A stretch of DNA of 64,000 nucleotides from GCA-001735895 sp964651385 (GCA_964651385.1 CAZYYM010000002.1:23678-87677), one strand, 5' to 3'; shown: positions 18,622 to 27,461, counted from the first letter of the stretch. Notes: generated by a model from the letters alone, not told the origin. Numbers and translations are program-made.

Positions 18622-19293
18622 ATGGCAATTACCGATTGGCCGAGTGAAGAACGCCCCCGCGAAAAACTGCTACAAAAAGGCCCTGGCAGTCTGTCTGACG
18701 CCGAACTGCTGGCCATTTTTCTTCGAACCGGTATTCAGGGTAGCTCGGCTGTCGACCTGGCCAGGCAGCTGCTTAGCAGCTTCGGGTCTCTACGGTCGCT
18801 GTTAACCGCCTCGCATTGCGAATTCTGCAGCCACAAGGGTCTTGGCGACGCCAAATATGCCCAACTGCAGGCAGTTCTCGAAATGGCTAATCGTCACTTA
18901 TCAGAGTCCATTAAACGAACTGATTGCTTAACCAGCCCGACAGACACCATGACTTATCTGCGCAGTCGGCTACGCGATCAACCGCATGAAATTTTCGCCT
19001 GCCTGATGCTCGACAATCGCAACCGGGTTATCGCCTTTCGTGAATTATTTCGAGGCACCATCGATGGCGCCAGCGTTTACCCCCGGGAAGTCGTCAAACA
19101 GGCGCTGGCCGATAACGCGGCCTGCATCATCTTCGCGCATAACCATCCTTCGGGCATAAGTGAACCCAGCCAGGCCGATATTGAGATAACCGAACGACTA
19201 AAAAAGGCTCTCGCGCTGGTCGATATTCGGGTACTCGATCATGTTATCGTCGGCGAAAAAAACCTGTGTTTTTCGGAACAAGGTTTAATTTAA
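18622..19293 (+). CDS. radC: RadC family protein (JAB/MPN domain)
   Basis: A 223-residue RadC protein with an N-terminal helix-hairpin-helix region beginning WPSEERPREKLLQKGPGSLSDAELLAIFLRTG and a C-terminal JAB/MPN metalloprotease-like domain. The metal-binding motif HNHPSGISEPSQAD is complete. The name comes from a misassigned repair locus, and the biochemical role is not settled. It lies next to and divergent from coaBC, which is a conserved arrangement, and overlaps the GGDEF/EAL gene convergently by nine bases. Confidence 0.95.
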   Translation: MAITDWPSEERPREKLLQKGPGSLSDAELLAIFLRTGIQGSSAVDLARQLLSSFGSLRSLLTASHCEFCSHKGLGDAKYAQLQAVLEMANRHLSESIKRTDCLTSPTDTMTYLRSRLRDQPHEIFACLMLDNRNRVIAFRELFRGTIDGASVYPREVVKQALADNAACIIFAHNHPSGISEPSQADIEITERLKKALALVDIRVLDHVIVGEKNLCFSEQGLI

Positions 19294-20904
19294 ATCCAGG
19301 CGGCTACCGGGTTTTTGATACCAGTCGGGAATTTGTTCGGCTTCAAGCGGTCGACTGATATAATAGCCTTGAACATAATCGCAGGCCATTTCATCCAGTA
19401 ATTCTTCAATATCGGCTGTTTCTACGCCCTCCGCAGTAACCTTTAAATCGAGTGTATGCGCGAGTTCAATAGTCGCTTTAACGATGAGTTTATCATCCGG
19501 GTTATTGCTCATATCACGAATAAACGATTGATCTATCTTCAGCTTTTCAACCGGTAATTTTTTCAGGTAAGTTAGCGATGCCTGGCCGGTACCAAAATCA
19601 TCAATCGACAGCGGTAATCCCAACATTTCCAGGTGCGACAGGGTTTCGGCAACTTCGTCTGGATCTTGCATGATCTGACTTTCGGTAATTTCAATCATCA
19701 CCTGTCCTGGCTTGATGTCGTACTTCTTCAGGCATTTTTCAATTCGGCTGGGCAGATATCGATCGTGTAGATCAACCATAGAAAGATTAATCCCAATCAT
19801 CAAATCTTTGATGTTGAGTTGATTAATGAGCTTGCAAACCGATAAAACTATCCAGTTGGTCAAAGGTTGAATCAATTGATTTTTTTCGGCCAACTGGATG
19901 GTGCGTTCGATGGAGACACCGTACATATCGGGATTTTTCCAACGTAACAGAGCTTCGAGATAGACTGTACGACGCCCTTTTAATTCGATTACTGGCTGAA
20001 ATACCAACTTAAATTGATCGTTATCAAGCGCCTGACGAAACGACTGGACCAAGGTAAATCCTGACAGGTCGGTTTTCTTGTCATCTTCATAAAATCCAAT
20101 AGGCCAGTTTGTTCCCTTTGCCTGATTCATTGCGGCGGCGGCATAATCGAATAATTGGGTAGAAGACCCGGCTTGCCCCGGATAAAGCGAAATGCCCAAT
20201 ACAATACTGATATCTAATTGCCGTCCATAAATTTTATAGCGCCGGGCAAGCTTTAAATATATTTTTTCTACCAGTCCGACCAGTTGATCCTGATCCTGTA
20301 CTTCGAGTAAAAGCGCAAATTGATTATGCTCAAAATGAGAGACATTGTCGGAGGCGCGCAAGCCTTCACTAAGCCGCACTGAGACCTGTTTTAACAACGC
20401 ATCTACCAGATACTGGCCATGCGTTCTGCCAATCGTTTCAGTCCCATCAACCTCAAGCAAAACCAGCGCATATTTACGTCCTGATCGTCTTCCATCACTA
20501 ATCGCCTGATTCAGTCGGTCTTCAAAAATAGTACGAGTATGCAACCCGGTAGGAGAATCACTTCGAACAATTTTTTCCACTTCATTGTAGTAGAGCTTCA
20601 GGTGTTCCAAACCAATGGTTTCTTCCCTCGGCTTGACGACTCGGTCCCCGTACTGCCTTCGCACCAGTTTCTCCATCTTAACGGCAAGCCTTAAAACAGG
20701 GCTTATGATGCCTCTATTAAGTTGCTGATATACCAGTAGGATGGCGAGCACAACAAACAATATCACCGGAATCAGGTGTTGCCACCAAACCTCTGCAAAT
20801 TTATCAGTAACCGCTAAATATAATGAACCACTCCAGATCAGGATAAAAAACAATCCGAGCGTGGCCAATAGCAGGACGATAAAAATTGAAAGTCGTGGTT
20901 TCAT
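19285..20904 (-). CDS. Membrane protein with degenerate GGDEF and intact EAL domain
   Basis: A 539-residue cyclic-di-GMP protein. Two membrane helices lie at about 7-28 and 40-62, with no large periplasmic domain. The GGDEF domain (about 110-265) has EHNQF in place of GGDEF, so diguanylate cyclase activity is unlikely. The EAL domain (about 285-530) keeps EALLRW, GINLS, EITES, DDFGTG, KIDQSFI, AEGVET and VQGYY, so it is expected to hydrolyse c-di-GMP. Start ATG 20904 puts the first TM at the N-terminus; the in-frame start at 20970 overlaps yicC. The degenerate GGDEF may act as a GTP sensor, as known for some relatives. Confidence 0.9.
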   Translation of the reverse strand: MKPRLSIFIVLLLATLGLFFILIWSGSLYLAVTDKFAEVWWQHLIPVILFVVLAILLVYQQLNRGIISPVLRLAVKMEKLVRRQYGDRVVKPREETIGLEHLKLYYNEVEKIVRSDSPTGLHTRTIFEDRLNQAISDGRRSGRKYALVLLEVDGTETIGRTHGQYLVDALLKQVSVRLSEGLRASDNVSHFEHNQFALLLEVQDQDQLVGLVEKIYLKLARRYKIYGRQLDISIVLGISLYPGQAGSSTQLFDYAAAAMNQAKGTNWPIGFYEDDKKTDLSGFTLVQSFRQALDNDQFKLVFQPVIELKGRRTVYLEALLRWKNPDMYGVSIERTIQLAEKNQLIQPLTNWIVLSVCKLINQLNIKDLMIGINLSMVDLHDRYLPSRIEKCLKKYDIKPGQVMIEITESQIMQDPDEVAETLSHLEMLGLPLSIDDFGTGQASLTYLKKLPVEKLKIDQSFIRDMSNNPDDKLIVKATIELAHTLDLKVTAEGVETADIEELLDEMACDYVQGYYISRPLEAEQIPDWYQKPGSRLDLN

Positions 20905-20932
20905 TTTGACAGCAGCAAAGGCAGGACCTTTG

Positions 20933-21811
20933 TTATTCGATGTTCTGCACCTGCTCACGCATTTGCTCAATGAGTACTTTGAGATCTACCGACCACTGTG
21001 TGGTTTTGCTATCCTGTGATTTAGAGGCCAATGTATTGGCTTCGCGATTGAGTTCCTGCATGAGAAAATCGAGTCGCCGTCCGACCGCTTCACGACGTTT
21101 AAGTACTTTAATTACTTCGGCAATATGAGTATCGATACGATCAAGTTCTTCGTCGACATCGAGTTTCTGCGCAAGTATTGCCAGTTCCTGCTCAAGCCTG
21201 CTTTCGTTAGCACTTTCGGCCCATTTCTGTAATTTTTCGGTTAAATTAGCTTTCCACTTCTCGTGCATAGCGGCGACCATAGCAGGACGATGTGTGCGCA
21301 ATTCCTTGACGATACCGCTTATCTGAGTACAGCGGGAACTGATTAATTCACCCAGTGCTTTACCTTCGGTTTCGCGCGATGCGACCAGTTGCTTAAGCGT
21401 CTCACCAATCGTCTCTTTCGCGAGCTCGATTAATGGCGACATATCTTTCTCAGCATCGGCAATAACACCGGGCCAACCCAGGATATCGGATACAGATAGT
21501 TTGCTGCCTTCGTGAACTATATTCAGCACTTTCTGTTCGATCTGACGCAGGCTTCGAACGATATCTTCGTTTAGATCGATATCGGCAGCGTTGATCTGAC
21601 TGAGTTTGTACCTCAGACCGATGTCGACTTTGCCTCGTGTCAGATATTTCGCCACCTGCTTGCGAATTTCGGGTTCCAACGTCTTAAATTCTTCCGGCAA
21701 CTTCAATCCCGGCTCCAGGTATCGGTGATTCACCGAACGAATTTCCCAGGTCACTGTACCGGAATCGCAGCTTTCCTGTACACGAGCAAATGCGGTCATA
21801 CTTCTGAGCAC
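20933..21811 (-). CDS. yicC: YicC family endoribonuclease
   Basis: YicC-type proteins are RNA-cleaving proteins linked to stationary-phase growth and small-RNA decay in E. coli. The N-terminus MTAFARVQ and IRSVNHRYLEPGLKLPEEF are the family hallmarks, and the C-terminus GRRLDFLMQELNREANTLASKSQD is highly conserved. A GTG at 21811 gives MLRSMTAFAR, matching the usual family start; ATG 21799 is an alternative. It is divergent from rph, a long-known conserved arrangement. Confidence 0.92.
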   Translation of the reverse strand: MLRSMTAFARVQESCDSGTVTWEIRSVNHRYLEPGLKLPEEFKTLEPEIRKQVAKYLTRGKVDIGLRYKLSQINAADIDLNEDIVRSLRQIEQKVLNIVHEGSKLSVSDILGWPGVIADAEKDMSPLIELAKETIGETLKQLVASRETEGKALGELISSRCTQISGIVKELRTHRPAMVAAMHEKWKANLTEKLQKWAESANESRLEQELAILAQKLDVDEELDRIDTHIAEVIKVLKRREAVGRRLDFLMQELNREANTLASKSQDSKTTQWSVDLKVLIEQMREQVQNIE

Positions 21812-21972
21812 GTTCCAATTCTCCAACAAATCAGTAATTGACGGGGCGGTTTCAAAATCTGGCGAGAATCATAGCCTATTACACCAGCCCTGCGTAAGGG
21901 TATCTCCTATCTTTGTGACCGAAGACACGTATAATCCCGCTGATTTATCAATGATAGCTGAGAGAAAGCCGA

Positions 21973-22689
21973 ATGAGACCCAGCGCACGTGCCGCAAACC
22001 AACTTCGTCCGATTCAATTAACGCGAAATTATAATAAACATGCTGAAGGTTCAGTACTGGTCGAATTTGGTGACACACGGGTCATCTGCACTGCTTCGAT
22101 CGATGGTTCCGTGCCGGGGTTTTTACGGGGCAAAGGCAGTGGCTGGGTAACCGCCGAATACGGTATGTTGCCACGGTCAACCGGTAGTCGTATGCGCCGT
22201 GAAGCTAACGCAGGTAGACAAGGTGGACGTACCATGGAAATTCAGCGATTAATCGGTCGAGCCTTACGCGCTTGTATCGATACTTCGCTACTGGGTGAGC
22301 GCACGATCACCATCGATTGCGATGTGATACAGGCCGATGGCGGCACCCGTACTGCTTCAATTACCGGCGCATGGGTCGCCTTAGCTGACGCGGTACAATC
22401 ATTGCTTGACCGAAACATATTGAAGAAAAATCCGATCCAGCACCAGGTTGCCGCTATCTCAGTAGGTATATTCCAGGAGAAACCCGTGCTTGATCTGGAT
22501 TACGCAGAAGACAGCCATGCAAATACAGATATGAATGTCGTCATGAATAACAAAGGCGGGTTCATTGAAGTCCAGGGCACCGCTGAGGGTGCCGCTTTTT
22601 CCGATAGTGAGCTCAATGATATGCTGGTTCTGGCACGTCAGGGCATTAACGAGATATTCGAGCTACAGAACAAAGCTAGAACAACGTGA
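21973..22689 (+). CDS. rph: Ribonuclease PH
   Basis: Rph is a phosphorolytic 3'-5' exoribonuclease that trims tRNA 3' ends. The 238-residue protein begins with RPSARAANQLRPIQLTRNYNKHAEGSVLVEFG and contains GKGSGWVTAEYGMLPRSTGSR, the RQGGRTMEIQRLIGRALRA segment and the phosphate-binding EIQRL region. Its last bases overlap rdgB, which starts with GTG at 22686. The gene is full length, unlike the truncated rph of E. coli K-12. Confidence 0.97.
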   Translation: MRPSARAANQLRPIQLTRNYNKHAEGSVLVEFGDTRVICTASIDGSVPGFLRGKGSGWVTAEYGMLPRSTGSRMRREANAGRQGGRTMEIQRLIGRALRACIDTSLLGERTITIDCDVIQADGGTRTASITGAWVALADAVQSLLDRNILKKNPIQHQVAAISVGIFQEKPVLDLDYAEDSHANTDMNVVMNNKGGFIEVQGTAEGAAFSDSELNDMLVLARQGINEIFELQNKARTT

Positions 22690-23282
22690 CCAAACTGGTT
22701 CTGGCTTCGGATAATGCAGGCAAACTGCGCGAGATATCGGCCCTGCTCGAAAATTTCGGTTATCAGTTACATGCTCAATCTGAATTCGAGGTTCCTGAAG
22801 CCCGGGAAACCGGTACTACCTTTGTTGAAAATAGCATTATTAAAGCACGAAATGCAGCCGAACATACTGGGCTAATGTCACTGGCTGATGACTCGGGTAT
22901 CGAAGTTGACGCATTGCAGGGTGCACCCGGCGTTTACAGCGCACGCTTTGCCGGTAAAGGAGCCGGTGACGATGCTAACAATGCATTGCTCGTCGAAAAG
23001 CTCGCTTCGGTGCCTTATGAAAAGCGCACGGCTCGCTATCGAGCGGTTATTATATTCATGCGCCATGCCGCCGATCCGTCTCCGATTATTTGCGAGGGCA
23101 GTTGGGAAGGGATCATTCAGCTCGAACCCCGTGGTAATGGCGGTTTTGGGTATGATCCCTATTTCTACCTACCATCACATGGCTGTACCAGCGCCGAACT
23201 AAGCGCCCAGGAAAAAAATCGATTGAGTCACCGTGGTCAGGCACTACATCAGCTAAAAACCCGTCTAAGCCATGCCCTTTAG
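22686..23282 (+). CDS. rdgB: XTP/dITP diphosphatase
   Basis: RdgB hydrolyses non-canonical purine nucleotides such as dITP and XTP, keeping them out of DNA and RNA. The 198-residue protein shows LASDNAGKLREISALL at the start, TFVENSIIKARNAAEHTG near 42, ADDSGIEVDALQGAPGVYSARFAG near 66 and NGGFGYDPYFYLPSHGCTSAEL near 149. A GTG start overlaps rph by four bases, and the 3' end overlaps hemW by eleven bases, so the three genes are probably translated from one mRNA. Confidence 0.97.
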   Translation: MTKLVLASDNAGKLREISALLENFGYQLHAQSEFEVPEARETGTTFVENSIIKARNAAEHTGLMSLADDSGIEVDALQGAPGVYSARFAGKGAGDDANNALLVEKLASVPYEKRTARYRAVIIFMRHAADPSPIICEGSWEGIIQLEPRGNGGFGYDPYFYLPSHGCTSAELSAQEKNRLSHRGQALHQLKTRLSHAL

Positions 23283-24465
23283 CAGTAATCCACCACTCGG
23301 GCTTTATATTCATTTACCCTGGTGTGAACGCAAATGTCCGTACTGCGATTTCAATTCGCATGAAGCCGAATCCATACCCGAAAGTGATTATGTCGATGCT
23401 TTACTACACGATCTGGAGCAGGATTTACCGCTGATCTGGGGACGCAGTGTCGACAGTATCTTCATCGGCGGTGGCACGCCTTCGCTGTTTTCCGCAGACG
23501 CCATCGAAAACCTGTTTTCCGGTTTGCGGGCCTTACTCAATCTGAATCCCGGCATCGAAATTACCATCGAATCGAACCCCGGAAGTGCCGATAGTGAGCA
23601 TTTTCGTGCTTATCGTGAAACCGGTATAAATCGCTTATCGATAGGCGTACAAAGCTTCAACAATGAATTTTTGACCGCACTGGGCAGAATCCATGATTCC
23701 TCTCTTGCCAGGCAGGCCTTTGAGGCAGCCAGAACCGCCGGTTTTGACAATATTAACATTGATCTGATGTATGGCCTGCCAAACCAAACTCTAGAACAGG
23801 CACTTGCCGACATACAACAGGCGGTTGATCTGGGCGTTGAACACATTTCCCACTACCAGCTCACCATAGAACCCAATACTTTTTTTCATCACCAGACACC
23901 AATGGGTATGCCTGATGACGAGCTGAGCTGGGTTCAGCAATGTCAAAGCCAGGCTCTGCTCGCTAAAGCCGGATACCGCCAATACGAAATATCTGCCTAT
24001 AGTCAAAATGGTCGCACCTGTCAGCATAACCTCAACTACTGGCATTTCGGTGACTATCTGGGTATTGGCGCGGGCGCACACGGTAAAATTACACTGGGAA
24101 GCGAAAATAGAGTCATCAAGCGAATCAGGCAGCGCCAACCTCAGGCCTATTTACAAAATAGCGGCTACAAGAGTATTAGCAGCGAAAAACAGCTGAATAC
24201 GGCTGACCTGGTTTTCGAATTTATGCTCAACAGCTTACGCCTGAGTGACGGTTTCGAAACACGATTATTCGCTGAAAATACCGGTTTATCACTAAGTGAG
24301 GTGTTACCTACATTGCAGCATGCGCGGGATAAGGGTTTAATCGAACTCGATGCTTTTCACATTTGTCCAAGCAAACGGGGGTTTCAGTATCTGAACGACT
24401 TGCAAGCCATGTTCCTCGATCATAAATCACCGAAAAATCAAGTATTTTTTACCTCTGCCAGCTAA
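23272..24465 (+). CDS. hemW: HemW-type radical SAM protein
   Basis: HemW is a radical SAM, HemN-like protein now viewed as a heme chaperone rather than a coproporphyrinogen oxidase. The 397-residue protein has the cluster motif WCERKCPYCDFNSH near residue 18, IFIGGGTPSLF near 64, IESNPG near 101 and GINRLSIGVQSFN near 121. The second helix region LNYWHFGDYLGIGAGAHGK is also typical. The CX3CX2C pattern lacks the extra cysteine of true HemN. It overlaps rdgB and is followed by an AT-rich gap. Confidence 0.95.
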   Translation: MPFSSNPPLGLYIHLPWCERKCPYCDFNSHEAESIPESDYVDALLHDLEQDLPLIWGRSVDSIFIGGGTPSLFSADAIENLFSGLRALLNLNPGIEITIESNPGSADSEHFRAYRETGINRLSIGVQSFNNEFLTALGRIHDSSLARQAFEAARTAGFDNINIDLMYGLPNQTLEQALADIQQAVDLGVEHISHYQLTIEPNTFFHHQTPMGMPDDELSWVQQCQSQALLAKAGYRQYEISAYSQNGRTCQHNLNYWHFGDYLGIGAGAHGKITLGSENRVIKRIRQRQPQAYLQNSGYKSISSEKQLNTADLVFEFMLNSLRLSDGFETRLFAENTGLSLSEVLPTLQHARDKGLIELDAFHICPSKRGFQYLNDLQAMFLDHKSPKNQVFFTSAS

Positions 24466-24831
24466 ATTATACACAGCTATAATCAGCCACCTTATTTTGT
24501 CAATAGAAAATATCAATAAAATTCAATACCAATTATTTATTTTATAAGTTATTGATATTTATATAATTTTATTAATTGATCAAATAATGAGCCATTTAAT
24601 AAAACATGAGCGTTTATCAAGCCTGTAGCAGTTCTCCTATGTGTTTCCCACAGACTTATCCACAGTTTATGTGGATAACCCGCAGAGGTTTAATTGCCTC
24701 AATGTTTTATGTTATTTTAGTCATAAATCACCTTAAGTTAGTACGCTAAGTTTGTGCCTGGAGCCTACCCAGGACCATGGGACGCGGATAAAATGCCAAC
24801 TTTTTATGACCTTTAATTAAAGGTAAAAACG
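24466..24831. other. AT-rich gap with three DnaA boxes; candidate oriC
   Basis: This 366-base gap has no gene. It holds three perfect TTATNCACA boxes: TTATACACA at 24467-24475 (plus), TTATCCACA at 24656-24664 (plus) and its reverse complement at 24670-24678, the last two forming an inverted repeat with a 5-base spacer. Between them, 24501-24600 has only 14 G/C bases in 100 and resembles a DNA unwinding element, with a GATC near 24578. No dnaA gene is in the window. Genes to the left (4.6-21.8 kb) are mostly minus and those to the right (22-42 kb) mostly plus, as expected around an origin. Confidence 0.5.
24809..24824. promoter_or_regulatory. 16-bp perfect palindrome upstream of the acyl-CoA dehydrogenase gene
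   Basis: ACCTTTAATTAAAGGT is an exact palindrome seven bases before the ATG at 24832. Its right half also supplies the purine-rich AAAGG that can act as ribosome-binding site. It could be an operator for a dimeric repressor, or a hairpin masking translation start. No regulator gene is adjacent. Confidence 0.45.
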
Positions 24832-26064
24832 ATGCTATTCGAATATTCCGAAAAATCCAGACAGTTGCAGTCGCAACTTGGTGCTTTCATGGATAAACAT
24901 ATTTATCCCAACGAGCGGGCCTATACTGCGCAATTGCATGAATCGAAAAATCGATTTGCGGCGTTGCCATTGATGGACGAATTAAAATCGAAGGCCAAAG
25001 CTATCGGTCTGTGGAATTTGTTTGTGCCGGAGGGTCATGCCGATTTCTGCAGCCATGGTGGCCTGAGTAACTTCGACTATGCCCCGTTGTCAGAGATGAT
25101 GGGGCGGGTACTCTGGTCAGCGGAAGTGTTCAACTGTAACGCTCCTGATAGCGGCAACATGGAAGTGTTGATGAATTATGCCACCAGGGAACAGCAGCGA
25201 CAGTGGTTAACACCCCTCCTGAATGGAGAAATTCGATCTTCGTATGCGATGACCGAGCCGCAGGTCGCTTCAAGTGATGCAACAAATATCGAACTCAGTA
25301 TAGACCGTGATATTGACCACTGGGTACTCAATGGCCGAAAATGGTTTATTACCGGTGCAATGTATGAGCGAACCAAAATTTTTATCGTGATGGGAAAATC
25401 CGACCCCGATAATCCCGACCGACACAAACAACAGACACAGGTTTTAGTCCCCAAAGAAACACCCGGTGTCCGACTCATTCGTTCACTGACTACACTGGGA
25501 TACGATGATGCCCCCGTCGGGCATGCTGAAATCGAATTCAACAACGTACGCGTACCGCTGAAGAATGTGATATTAGGCGAAGGTCGTGGCTTTGAAATCG
25601 CCCAGGGACGACTTGGGCCGGGTCGAATGCACCACTGCATGCGCTTGATCGGCGCGGCACAGCGGGCACTGGAAATGACTTGTCAGCGTGTCACCCAACG
25701 GTCGACTTTCGGCAAAATCCTGGCACAGCATCAATCGGTCCGTGAGGACATTGCCCGCAACTTTTCAGAAATTGAAATGGCGCGCTTGCTGGTGCAGAAA
25801 ACATGCCGGAGAATGGACTTGGTGGGCGCCCAGGCAGCACGAGATATGATCGCCGCCAGTAAAACCAGCGTTCCACTCATGGTGCAGAACATAATCGACC
25901 GCTGCATGCAATTGCACGGCGCCGGTGGCCTGACCGGGGACTACTTCATGGCAGAGGCATTTAACTACGCTCGATGGTGTCGCCAGGCTGATGGCCCCGA
26001 TCAGGTTCACCAAATGGCGCTCGGCAAACAGATTATTGAACGCTATGCGGGTATCCGCCAATGA
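24832..26064 (+). CDS. Acyl-CoA dehydrogenase (ACAD10/11-like)
   Basis: A 410-residue FAD-dependent acyl-CoA dehydrogenase. Visible blocks are YAMTEPQVASSDATNIEL near residue 139 (FAD site), WVLNGRKWFITGA, LGPGRMHHCMRLIGAAQRALE, QRSTFGKILAQHQSVREDIA and the C-terminal MQLHGAGGLTGDYFMAEAFNYAR. The catalytic base of ordinary acyl-CoA dehydrogenases was not assigned. The gene overlaps the next, a phosphotransferase-like gene, by four bases. This pair corresponds to the two domains fused in human ACAD10 and ACAD11, which act on 4-hydroxyacyl-CoAs through a phosphorylated intermediate. Confidence 0.93.
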   Translation: MLFEYSEKSRQLQSQLGAFMDKHIYPNERAYTAQLHESKNRFAALPLMDELKSKAKAIGLWNLFVPEGHADFCSHGGLSNFDYAPLSEMMGRVLWSAEVFNCNAPDSGNMEVLMNYATREQQRQWLTPLLNGEIRSSYAMTEPQVASSDATNIELSIDRDIDHWVLNGRKWFITGAMYERTKIFIVMGKSDPDNPDRHKQQTQVLVPKETPGVRLIRSLTTLGYDDAPVGHAEIEFNNVRVPLKNVILGEGRGFEIAQGRLGPGRMHHCMRLIGAAQRALEMTCQRVTQRSTFGKILAQHQSVREDIARNFSEIEMARLLVQKTCRRMDLVGAQAARDMIAASKTSVPLMVQNIIDRCMQLHGAGGLTGDYFMAEAFNYARWCRQADGPDQVHQMALGKQIIERYAGIRQ

Positions 26065-27083
26065 CCGTTGGACAACTCGAGTTAAGCACCCTGGAACACT
26101 ATCTGAAGGCTAATATTAGCGGCTTTAAGGGACTTCACAGTGCCGAAAAGTTCAGCGATGGCCAATCTAATCCAACCTTTCTGCTGAATGCGGATTCGGG
26201 TCAGTACGTGCTACGTCGGCAACCACCGGGCGAATTACTCAAATCAGCGCATGCGGTGGACCGTGAATATCGCGTCATCGAAGCACTCGCGACGACCGAT
26301 GTGCCCGTTGCTGACGCTTGTCACCTTTGCGAAGATCGCGATGTGATCGGTAGTATTTTTTACGTCATGAGCTATAAACAGGGCCGAATTTTCTGGAATC
26401 CTGCTGTACCCGAGCTCGATATCACGCAGCGAGGTGAAATTTACAAAGAAATGAACCGGATTCTCGCCAGGTTACACGACGTAAATGTCGAGGCGGTGGG
26501 TTTGGCTGATTATGGCAGCCCGGGTAATTATTTTAAACGCCAGATCGGACGGTGGAGCAAACAGTATATGGCCTCCGAAACAAAAACGATCAAGGCAATG
26601 AACCAACTCATGGATTGGCTACCGGAAAACCTGCCTGCAGACGACGGCAAGATAAGCCTCATTCACGGTGACTACCGAATCGATAATATAATATTCCATG
26701 CAACCGAACCCAGGGCACTGGCCCTACTGGACTGGGAGCTCTCGACATTGGGCCATCCCTACGCAGATCTGGCCTACCAGTGTATGCAATGGCGCATGCC
26801 CGATGACGCCGTTATCCCGGGCCTGGGTGATGTCGATCGCAGGCAATCGGGTATCCCGGACGAAGAAGAGTATGTTGAACAATATTGCACCCGTCGTGGG
26901 TTCAATGGAATTCCTGACTGGAATTTCTATGTTGTTTTTAGTTTCTTCCGCTTCGCGGCTATATTACAGGGTGTAATGAAACGTGCCATCGATGGCAATG
27001 CCTCGAGTCAGAAAGCATTTGATTATGGGGCGCTAACACCTAAACTGGCGACTATGGCGGTCGAAATGATTGAACGGGACTAA
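26061..27083 (+). CDS. APH-like phosphotransferase, probable acyl-CoA pathway kinase
   Basis: A 340-residue protein of the aminoglycoside-phosphotransferase fold. Features are FSDGQSNPTFLLNADSGQYVLRRQPPGELL (nucleotide-binding lobe), the Brenner motif LIHGDYRIDNIIFH near residue 200 and LALLDWELSTLGHPYADLAY near 219. Homologues adjacent to acyl-CoA dehydrogenases, such as LvaA of Pseudomonas putida, phosphorylate 4-hydroxyacyl-CoA; the dehydrogenase partner then acts on the phosphoester. The overlap with the upstream dehydrogenase suggests the same pairing. It is not an antibiotic-resistance gene by context. Confidence 0.88.
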   Translation: MTVGQLELSTLEHYLKANISGFKGLHSAEKFSDGQSNPTFLLNADSGQYVLRRQPPGELLKSAHAVDREYRVIEALATTDVPVADACHLCEDRDVIGSIFYVMSYKQGRIFWNPAVPELDITQRGEIYKEMNRILARLHDVNVEAVGLADYGSPGNYFKRQIGRWSKQYMASETKTIKAMNQLMDWLPENLPADDGKISLIHGDYRIDNIIFHATEPRALALLDWELSTLGHPYADLAYQCMQWRMPDDAVIPGLGDVDRRQSGIPDEEEYVEQYCTRRGFNGIPDWNFYVVFSFFRFAAILQGVMKRAIDGNASSQKAFDYGALTPKLATMAVEMIERD

Positions 27084-27172
27084 TTTAATCGAACATGAGA
27101 AAACACTTGCACTTTAGCGGTTTAACCGTCAGAATTCGCGCCCTTTAAAACCCTTAGGTATCAGGTTGGACC

Positions 27173-27415
27173 ATGAAAGAAGGTATTCACCCCGAATATA
27201 GAGACGTTGTATTTCAGGATATTTCATCTGAATTCGCAATCCTGACACGTTCTACTGTACCAACTCGAGAAACCATCAAATGGGAAGATGGTAACGAGTA
27301 TCCATTACTGAAACTCGAAATTTCTAGTCAGTCGCATCCGTTTTACACAGGTAAGCAGCATATATTACAAACGGCCAAACAGGTTGATAAATTCCGTCAA
27401 CGTTACGGAAAATAA
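27173..27415 (+). CDS. rpmE2: 50S ribosomal protein L31, type B
   Basis: An 80-residue L31 of the B type (YkgM): IHPEYRDVVFQD at the start and SHPFYTGKQ near residue 60. It lacks the CxxC zinc ligands of type A L31, so it is the zinc-independent form. In many bacteria this paralogue is induced under zinc limitation by Zur; no Zur box was recognised upstream. A strong terminator follows at 27434-27461. Confidence 0.96.
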   Translation: MKEGIHPEYRDVVFQDISSEFAILTRSTVPTRETIKWEDGNEYPLLKLEISSQSHPFYTGKQHILQTAKQVDKFRQRYGK

Positions 27416-27433
27416 GGTTCACGAAATTTATGC

Positions 27434-27461
27434 AAAGGGTGCTGTCGGCACCCTTTTTTTT
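27434..27461 (+). terminator. Rho-independent terminator after rpmE2
   Basis: The hairpin AAAGGGTGC / GCACCCTTT with a TGTCG loop (27434-27456) is followed by a run of T. It ends rpmE2 transcription 46 bases before the next gene. Confidence 0.85.

Noticed and set aside
26061..27083. Aminoglycoside resistance phosphotransferase
   Set aside because: Fold and catalytic motif match that superfamily, but the overlap with an acyl-CoA dehydrogenase points to a metabolic kinase.
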